NCBI GenBank assembly: GCA_029067025.1
Contig: JAIEFH010000011.1
Location: 1-16,253 of the forward strand
Reading direction: 5' to 3'
DNA: 16,253 nucleotides
Source: Oscillospiraceae bacterium
GTDB lineage: Bacteria; Bacillota; Clostridia; Oscillospirales; Oscillospiraceae
The position numbers and the translations under genes are program-made. The number at the start of each line of letters is the position of its first letter. The first letter of the stretch is position 1. Shown one piece after another: positions 12,910 to 16,253 of the stretch. Below the pieces are notes generated by a model, which was not told the DNA's origin, did not search any database, and saw only the letters and a list, made by a program, of their open reading frames with translations.

Positions 12910-13422
12910 TCACGCACCATTGCTAAAGCACTACGCACCACTCCGGCATATCTGATGGGCTGGGAAAATGATTCCGGCGAACAGGATTTAATTCTTACCG
13001 CGCTTGATGTTGCAAAATGGCTGAACGCTTCGCCTGAGCTGGTCGAAACCGTTATGGAGGACATGGGGTGGCCAGATGCTACAAGCCCCGAGATTTTAAG
13101 CAAAATTTCCGCCGAAGTAGAGCGTCGGAGAATACCTCCGTCAGTTGCGGGTAAAACCGAGACCTTTCAGTCTTGGACGCAAGCGGATGAAACAGTGCTT
13201 AGACTAGGTGGGTTCCAAGCGGTGGTAGCGTTCAATTTTCTTTCTGAAGCAGATAAGGCCGAAGCTTTGAAGAATATAAAAAAGTTCGTAGAATTCACCC
13301 TTAGCAAATACGAGCAACAGGACAACTCGCAAAACCCCTCGCAATCAACGCCGTCGACCTCCGAAGGTGCAGATACTACTCCGTCCTCAGGTGTAGCAGA
13401 GGTGCCCCCAGAGGGCGAATAG
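12910..13422 (+). pseudogene. Phage-type repressor lacking its N-terminal HTH
   Basis: The frame opens after a stop at 12907 and begins TIAKALRTTPAYLMGWEND. That is the end of an XRE HTH domain and the linker seen in many Clostridia phage repressors (…IAKALxTTPAYLMGWED). The first 45 or so residues, with the recognition helix, are missing. The remaining 155 residues from ATG 12955 include helical LTALDVAKWLNASPELVETV and LSEADKAEALKNIKKFVEFT, then a Ser/Thr-rich tail. ATG 12955 has no ribosome site. The junction lies beside the Rha-like gene promoter region. Base use is more AT-rich than in the neighbours. It could still be a separately translated C-terminal domain, but a deletion remnant is more likely. 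Confidence 0.65.
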
Positions 13423-13479
13423 AGGGGTTCTGCGCAAGTTACCGGCAAGTTAAATTCCCAAGCGCCTGTGATTTTGGGC

Positions 13480-13510
13480 AAAAAAGAGCTGTCCCCGGCA
13501 CGGGGACAGC
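13480..13510 (-). terminator. Terminator of the toxin mRNA
   Basis: Perfect 10-bp stem GCTGTCCCCG/CGGGGACAGC (13488-13497 with 13501-13510). On the minus strand TCTTTTTT follows. It lies 170 bases past the toxin stop, so the toxin mRNA would cover the whole antisense RNA. Confidence 0.75.
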
Positions 13511-13559
13511 ATTCCAATATGTAATCAAGCTGTGCTATGCTGTGCAATGGCGTTTGTCC

Positions 13560-13588
13560 TTGACAAATTCAATACGTGCGGTTATACT
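13560..13588 (+). promoter_or_regulatory. Strong promoter of the antisense RNA antitoxin
   Basis: Consensus TTGACA (13560-13565), 17-base spacer, TATACT (13583-13588). It is much closer to consensus than the toxin promoter, as usual in type I systems. Confidence 0.8.
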
Positions 13589-13594
13589 GGAAAT

Positions 13595-13690
13595 AGAAAG
13601 GGCGCTGCCGGTAGACGGTTGGCCCCCGAACTTAATTACTCAAAAGGAGTAACCGCTAAAGCTGGGGAGCTGGGGCGGTTACTTCTTTTT
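13595..13690 (+). ncRNA. Antisense RNA antitoxin of a type I toxin-antitoxin pair
   Basis: A transcript of about 95 nt from the promoter at 13560-13588 ends in a terminator: AGTAACCGC (13648-13656) pairs with GCGGTTACT (13675-13683), with an inner AGCT-GGGG-AGCT hairpin and TTCTTTTT after it. It contains no convincing gene. It converges with the holin-like toxin gene, overlaps its last codons, and is complementary to the toxin mRNA 3' region. This is the layout of TxpA/RatA-type loci. Base pairing should block translation or trigger decay of the toxin mRNA (inferred from the family). Confidence 0.7.
13648..13690 (+). terminator. Terminator of the antisense RNA
   Basis: 9-bp perfect stem with an inner 4-bp hairpin, followed by TCTTTTT. 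The right arm overlaps the toxin gene's 3' end. Confidence 0.75.
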
Positions 13691-13768
13691 GTTATGTACC
13701 TGGATAACCAGGCTAACAATGCCGATAACGACCATACAGAACTGAAACAGCTCCGAATAAGTCAACAT
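13679..13768 (-). CDS. Putative holin-like toxin peptide (type I toxin, 29 residues)
   Basis: The peptide is MLTYSELFQFCMVVIGIVSL followed by VIQVHNKKK. It has a short polar start, one hydrophobic membrane helix (about residues 7-23) and a basic lysine tail. This is the pattern of Firmicutes holin-like type I toxins (TxpA/Bsr-like), which damage the membrane when overproduced. A run of G just upstream of ATG 13768 serves as ribosome site. A plausible promoter lies at 13876-13904 and a terminator at 13480-13510, giving an mRNA of about 390 nt with long untranslated ends. The antisense RNA at 13595-13690 covers its 3' part. Placed next to the integrase, it probably helps keep the element in the cell. 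Confidence 0.8.
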   Translation of the reverse strand: MLTYSELFQFCMVVIGIVSLVIQVHNKKK

Positions 13769-13875
13769 GGGCCCCCCCCTTTCGCAGAGGGGGCAAGAAG
13801 TCCCCTCCGGGATGGAAGGGGCCCACCGCCTACCGAATACGGGCAGCGCTGAAAGATAATTCTTTCCTGCTCCCA

Positions 13876-13904
13876 GCATAACACGGCAGACGCCAAAAAG
13901 CAAC
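13876..13904 (-). promoter_or_regulatory. Promoter of the toxin mRNA
   Basis: On the minus strand TTGCTT (13899-13904), 17-base spacer, TATGCT (13876-13881) preceded by TG (extended -10). The leader before the toxin start is about 100 nt and GC-rich, and could fold over the ribosome site. Confidence 0.55.
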
Positions 13905-13948
13905 AATAAAAGAGCCGCCCCCCGGTGCTAGCAACACCAGGGACGGCT
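13905..13948 (-). terminator. Hairpin upstream of the toxin promoter
   Basis: AGCCG...GGTG pairs with CACC...CGGCT (13914-13948), and on the minus strand CTTTTATTG follows. It would shield the toxin promoter from antisense transcription coming from the integrase side. Confidence 0.55.
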
Positions 13949-13952
13949 ATAA

Positions 13953-13990
13953 GGGCAACAAACTTTTCGGGCCTGTTGCCCCTCTATTTT
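13953..13990 (+). terminator. Leader hairpin just before the integrase gene
   Basis: GGGCAACA (13953-13960) pairs with TGTTGCCC (13974-13981), followed by CTCTATTTT. It ends about 20 bases before the integrase ribosome site, so rightward read-through into the integrase gene could be reduced or attenuated. Confidence 0.5.
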
Positions 13991-14013
13991 ATCAGAGATT
14001 GGAGGGAAAATCA

Positions 14014-15210
14014 ATGGCGAGAAAAAGCACACGCAGCGCCCAGGGCGGCGGCACGATCCGCAAGAAAACCGTCACCCGCTCGGGGACTGAGTATACCTAT
14101 TGGGAGGCCCGGGTCACCGTGGGCCGCGATCCCGGCACCGGGAAGCAGATCCAGCGCTCCTTCACCGGCAAGACCCAAAAGGAGGTCAGGGAGAAGCTAC
14201 AGACCGCCGCTGTGGAGATCAGCAGGGGCACGTACCAGACGCCCAACAAGATCACCGTGTCGGCCTGGATGGAGGAATGGCTTACCACGTTCTGCGCCAA
14301 CAAGGTGAAGCCTTTGACCCTCCACAGCTACCAGGCCATCACCAAGAACCACATCACCCCCGCCCTGGGGGCTGTGGAGCTCCAGGCCGTCCGGGGCGCA
14401 CAGATCCAGCGGCTCTACAACTCCATGACGCGAACGGGCCTATCAGGAAAGACGGTCAAAAACGTGTCCGCCGTGCTTCACAAGGCGTTCAGCGTGGCGC
14501 TGAAGCAGGGGATCATAGCGGCCAACCCCTGCGACGCGGCGGAGCTGCCAAAGGCGGAGCACAAAGAGATCCGCCCGCTCGCGGATGATGAGATACCCCG
14601 GTTCCTCGCGGCGATAGACGGCTCCCCTATGCGCAACGCCTACGCCCTGTGCCTGTTCGCTGGGCTGCGTGAGGGGGAATGCCTGGGCCTGTCCTGGAAG
14701 CAGGTAGACTTTGAAAAGGGCCGGATCACGGTAAGCCAACAGCTTCAGCGGGAGGAGGTCAAGGGCGGAAGATACTACATCGCCCCCAGCACAAAGAGCG
14801 GGAAGCCCCGCATTGTCGAGCCGCCGCCCATTGCCTTTGAATACCTCCGATCCGAGCGGGTGAAGCAGCTGGAAAACCGGCTGAAAGCTGGCCCGATCTG
14901 GAGCAACCCGGACGATCTGGTGTTCACGGATGAAGCCGGTACCCACTACGCCATCCACACCTTCTACAAGCGCTTCAAGGCTATCGCAGCCGGCATTGGC
15001 CGCCCAGACGCGCGGCCCCACGACCTCCGGCACACGGCGGCCACCGTGGCCATTGCCAGCGGGGCGGACGTGAAGAGCGTCCAGGAGCTGTTGGGCCACG
15101 CCACGGCTTCCTTCACGCTGAACGTCTACGCCCACACCTCGGAGCAGATGATGAAGGACACGGCGGCGCGGGTGCAAAGCTACTATGACAACATGGTGTC
15201 GAGCGGGTAA
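14014..15210 (+). CDS. int: Tyrosine recombinase / integrase (Tn916-Int-like)
   Basis: A 398-residue site-specific recombinase. Residues 1-75 form an AP2-like arm-DNA-binding domain (GGGTIRKKTV, then YWEARVTVGRDPGTGKQIQR, then FTGKTQKEVREKLQ). Residues about 80-180 are the core-binding SAM-like domain. The catalytic domain has Arg219 in LFAGLREGE, Lys261 in the beta hairpin TKSGK, His336 and Arg339 in HDLRH, His362 in LLGHA and the nucleophile Tyr372 in VYAHTS. The catalytic set is complete. ATG 14014 is chosen for GGAGGG eight bases upstream; a TTG at 13999 would overlap it. The gene ends 89 bases from the tRNA-Ser attachment repeat, so it should cut within the 24-bp core. Its own promoter is not evident, and two hairpins lie in front of it. 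Confidence 0.95.
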   Translation: MARKSTRSAQGGGTIRKKTVTRSGTEYTYWEARVTVGRDPGTGKQIQRSFTGKTQKEVREKLQTAAVEISRGTYQTPNKITVSAWMEEWLTTFCANKVKPLTLHSYQAITKNHITPALGAVELQAVRGAQIQRLYNSMTRTGLSGKTVKNVSAVLHKAFSVALKQGIIAANPCDAAELPKAEHKEIRPLADDEIPRFLAAIDGSPMRNAYALCLFAGLREGECLGLSWKQVDFEKGRITVSQQLQREEVKGGRYYIAPSTKSGKPRIVEPPPIAFEYLRSERVKQLENRLKAGPIWSNPDDLVFTDEAGTHYAIHTFYKRFKAIAAGIGRPDARPHDLRHTAATVAIASGADVKSVQELLGHATASFTLNVYAHTSEQMMKDTAARVQSYYDNMVSSG

Positions 15211-15212
15211 AA

Positions 15213-15242
15213 AATCTGTAAAGGGAAAAAATAAGGGAAAAC
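15213..15242. repeat. Right 30-bp arm repeat (probable integrase arm site)
   Basis: Identical to 7197-7226 and in the same orientation, with two AAGGGAAAA motifs 12 bases apart. It begins two bases after the integrase stop codon and lies 57 bases inside the right attachment core. Confidence 0.75.
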
Positions 15243-15259
15243 AGCCTTTTCAGAGCAGC

Positions 15260-15295
15260 AAAAAAGCCTTGAACCCGTTGGGGCGCAAGGCTTTT
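15260..15295 (-). terminator. Terminator downstream of tRNA-Ser(GCU), supplied by the element
   Basis: AAAAGCCTTG (15262-15271) pairs with CAAGGCTTTT (15286-15295). On the minus strand TTTTTT follows, ending the tRNA transcript. On the plus strand it can also end the integrase mRNA. Its loop contains the near-repeat of 7137-7153. Confidence 0.7.
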
Positions 15296-15298
15296 GCA

Positions 15299-15322
15299 TT
15301 GGCGCGGAAGGAGGGATTTGAA
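15299..15322. repeat. Right attachment site (attR) at the tRNA-Ser 3' end
   Basis: 24 bases identical to 7074-7097, forming the 3' end of the intact tRNA-Ser(GCU), including the encoded CCA. Confidence 0.9.
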
Positions 15323-15390
15323 CCCTCGCACGGTTTTACCCGCCTACTCCCTTAGCAGGGGAGCCCCTTCGGCCACTTGGGTACTTCCGC
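15300..15390 (-). tRNA. tRNA-Ser(GCU)
   Basis: Read on the minus strand, acceptor GCGGAAG pairs with CTTCCGC, followed by discriminator G and an encoded CCA. The anticodon arm is CTCCC-CTGCTAA-GGGAG, giving anticodon GCT (AGC/AGU serine). A long variable arm and a T loop with GTTCAAATC complete a normal serine tRNA. It is the integration target: its 3' end is rebuilt by the attR copy. It is the second gene after tRNA-Ser(UGA) in a leftward operon. Confidence 0.95.
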
Positions 15391-15414
15391 GTGTCGAAAG
15401 TATAAAAGAGTGGA

Positions 15415-15496
15415 TCGTCATTCGCCGGAGGGACGTCATTCGGCTTCGCCGAACGACTGTCCCGGCAGCCTTCCGGCTGCCCGCCGAACGACCGAT
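15415..15496. repeat. 82-bp palindromic repeat, copy 1
   Basis: Nearly identical to 15709-15790, with only about three internal differences. It contains a GTCATTCGGC-TTC-GCCGAACGAC hairpin inside GGGAC/GTCCC, then GCAGCC-TTCC-GGCTGC, with outer ends TCGTCATTCG and CGAACGACCGA that can also pair. It lies between the two tRNA-Ser genes. Confidence 0.75.
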
Positions 15497-15498
15497 CC

Positions 15499-15570
15499 TG
15501 TGGCCGGCCTTTGGCCGGCTTAAGGCTGGGCCGCCGAAGGCGGCCTGACGCCGGCGGTCTACCGACCGCC
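15499..15570. repeat. Second palindromic module between the tRNA genes
   Basis: Hairpins GGCCGGC-CTTT-GGCCGGC-like and GGCCGCC/GGCGGCC, then GCGGTC/GACCGC. Closely similar to about 6925-6990 on the other side of the mobile element. Confidence 0.65.
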
Positions 15571-15571
15571 T

Positions 15572-15658
15572 TGGCGGAGAGAGTGGGATTCGAACCCACG
15601 GCCCTTTCGGGTCACCGGTTTTCAAGACCGGCTCCTTAAACCACTCGGACATCTCTCC
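15572..15658 (-). tRNA. tRNA-Ser(UGA)
   Basis: On the minus strand acceptor GGAGAGA pairs with TCTCTCC, then G and an encoded CCA. The anticodon loop CTTGAAA gives anticodon TGA (UCA-type serine codons). A long variable arm (GACCCGAAAGGGC) and a T arm with GTTCGAATC are present. It is the first gene of the leftward tRNA operon. Confidence 0.95.
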
Positions 15659-15708
15659 GAATCGGTGGCCGCCGTCCAGGGAGACAGTCTGCCGACTGTC
15701 TAGGGAAA

Positions 15709-15790
15709 TCGTCATTCGTCGAAGGGACGTCATTCGGCTTCGCCGAACGACTGTCCCGACAGCCTTCCGGCTGCCCGCCGAACGACCGAT
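15709..15790. repeat. 82-bp palindromic repeat, copy 2
   Basis: Same module as 15415-15496. It is flanked on both sides by short hairpins of one pattern: GACAGTC/GACTGTC (15683-15700) and GACGGTC/GACCGTC (15794-15811). All lie between the tRNA promoter and tRNA-Ser(UGA). Confidence 0.75.
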
Positions 15791-15824
15791 TTGACGGTCT
15801 GCCGACCGTCTAGGATCGTTTGGT

Positions 15825-15853
15825 ATCATACCACACCGGGATGGGTTTGTCAA
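15825..15853 (-). promoter_or_regulatory. Promoter of the tRNA-Ser operon
   Basis: On the minus strand, consensus TTGACA (15848-15853), 17-base spacer, TATGAT (15825-15830). Both tRNA genes lie downstream with no other promoter evident, so they are probably co-transcribed with the palindromic repeats in the precursor. Confidence 0.75.
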
Positions 15854-15920
15854 TGGGTAAGTTTGTCCCTGCCCCGCCATGCGCGTAAAAAGCCGTGGAC
15901 TGCGGTGCCCAGACGCGAAA

Positions 15921-15950
15921 GCGCCCGGCCAGTGGCCGGGCGCCCTTTTT
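15921..15950. terminator. Bidirectional terminator hairpin after the membrane protein gene
   Basis: GCGCCCGGCC pairs with GGCCGGGCGC around AGT, with CCTTTTT on the plus side. On the minus strand it directly follows the stop codon of the gene at 15949. It also separates that gene from the tRNA promoter. The stretch 15854-15920 shows nothing else. Confidence 0.65.
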
Positions 15951-16253
15951 ACGCCTGTTTCCGCCGTCTCATTTCCACTGCCGCGCCCACCGCGATCAGA
16001 GCGATGGAGCACACCAGCATGATCTGAAAAATCAGGGGATTGACCCACGAGACATCTCCGGCGCTCCGCCGCTCCAGCATATCGCTCACCGAGAAATAGT
16101 CCCAGAATCGGGGCCCCTGCTGATCCTCAATGAGTAGGTCGCACAGGGAGTTAAACACCGGCGTGGCGAGGCTGGCCAGCAGGGCGATCACCCCGGCCTT
16201 CAGCCATGGCCCCCCGGGCAGCCAGTATATGGCGGCAAAGCCCGCCCACAAAA
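15949..16253 (-). CDS. Membrane protein of unknown family (5' part outside the window)
   Basis: About 100 C-terminal residues are visible and the frame is open to the window edge. There are two hydrophobic helices: AGVIALLASLATPVFNSLCD and PLIFQIMLVCSIALIAVGAA. Between them lies a charged loop (EDQQGPRFWDYFSVSDMLER), and the end is basic (RRRKQA), probably cytoplasmic. No family is recognised. It is followed at once by a terminator hairpin, so it is the last gene of its transcript. Confidence 0.65.
   Translation of the reverse strand, partial: LWAGFAAIYWLPGGPWLKAGVIALLASLATPVFNSLCDLLIEDQQGPRFWDYFSVSDMLERRSAGDVSWVNPLIFQIMLVCSIALIAVGAAVEMRRRKQA

Larger units (their letters stand above)
7074..15322. 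mobile_element. Integrated mobile element in tRNA-Ser(GCU), circular form about 8,225 bp
   Basis: Boundaries come from the 24-bp direct repeats of the tRNA 3' end at 7074-7097 and 15299-15322. A tyrosine integrase gene ends 89 bases from the right repeat, next to the intact tRNA, as is usual. Cargo includes an HUH-type Rep, an excisionase-like HTH protein, a sigma-like factor, XRE and Rha regulators, a ribbon-helix-helix protein, a Uma2 nuclease and a type I toxin-antitoxin locus. No relaxase, type IV coupling protein, Zot ATPase, capsid or terminase gene is visible. It is best described as a rolling-circle integrative element or satellite. Two genes are frameshifted and a repressor is truncated, so it may be decaying. 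Confidence 0.85.

Noticed and set aside
13532..13852. 106-codon plus-strand frame at the toxin-antitoxin locus
   Set aside because: It covers the antisense RNA, its promoter and terminator, and the reverse of the toxin gene; no protein features.
15415..15811. CRISPR-like array
   Set aside because: Repeats are palindromic, differ in size, have no regular spacers, and no cas gene is present.
15344..16048. 234-codon minus-strand frame
   Set aside because: It crosses two tRNA genes, palindromic repeats and a promoter; the frame is open only because the repeats lack stops.

Overview
The window reads as a GC-rich Clostridia chromosome, most like the gut Oscillospiraceae (Flavonifractor/Lawsonibacter-type). 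This is an inference from base composition, strong AGGAGG-type ribosome binding sites, a CobA-HemD fusion and the kinds of mobile-element genes present; no rRNA or marker gene fixes the taxon.

Left part (1-6640), chromosomal backbone. A forward operon encodes a metal-chelate/corrinoid-type ABC importer (binding protein cut by the window edge, FecCD-type permease, ATPase). It continues with close spacing into the two siroheme-branch proteins: a precorrin-2 dehydrogenase and a uroporphyrinogen-III methyltransferase/synthase fusion. Convergent to it, on the minus strand, are a class II aldolase and mtnA. This pair fits salvage of 5-methylthioribose phosphate by an aldolase (DHAP-shunt-like) route. 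A broken sigma region 4 fragment sits just after mtnA.

Middle and right (7074-15322), an integrated mobile element of about 8.2 kb. It is bounded by 24-bp direct repeats that are the 3' end, including CCA, of tRNA-Ser(GCU). The integrase gene lies next to the intact tRNA. Just inside each end is an identical 30-bp repeat built from a tandem AAGGGAAAA motif (likely integrase arm sites), plus a second, shorter near-repeat. From left to right the cargo is a Uma2-like nuclease and a ribbon-helix-helix protein behind a promoter with three palindromic operators, a small divergent gene, a structured RNA candidate, and a frameshifted XRE regulator. Then come a frameshifted sigma-like factor, an HUH-type rolling-circle Rep, several very small genes including an excisionase-like HTH protein, a Rha-type regulator, and a repressor that has lost its HTH domain. 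A compact type I toxin-antitoxin locus (holin-like peptide plus antisense RNA) and the tyrosine integrase complete it. No relaxase, coupling protein, Zot-type ATPase or capsid gene is visible. The element therefore looks like a small rolling-circle integrative element or satellite that depends on helpers, and it shows signs of decay.

Far right (15300-16253), backbone again. Two tRNA-Ser genes (GCU and UGA) are read leftward from one strong promoter. Dense palindromic repeat modules, also present left of the element, surround them. The window ends in the 3' part of a membrane protein gene.
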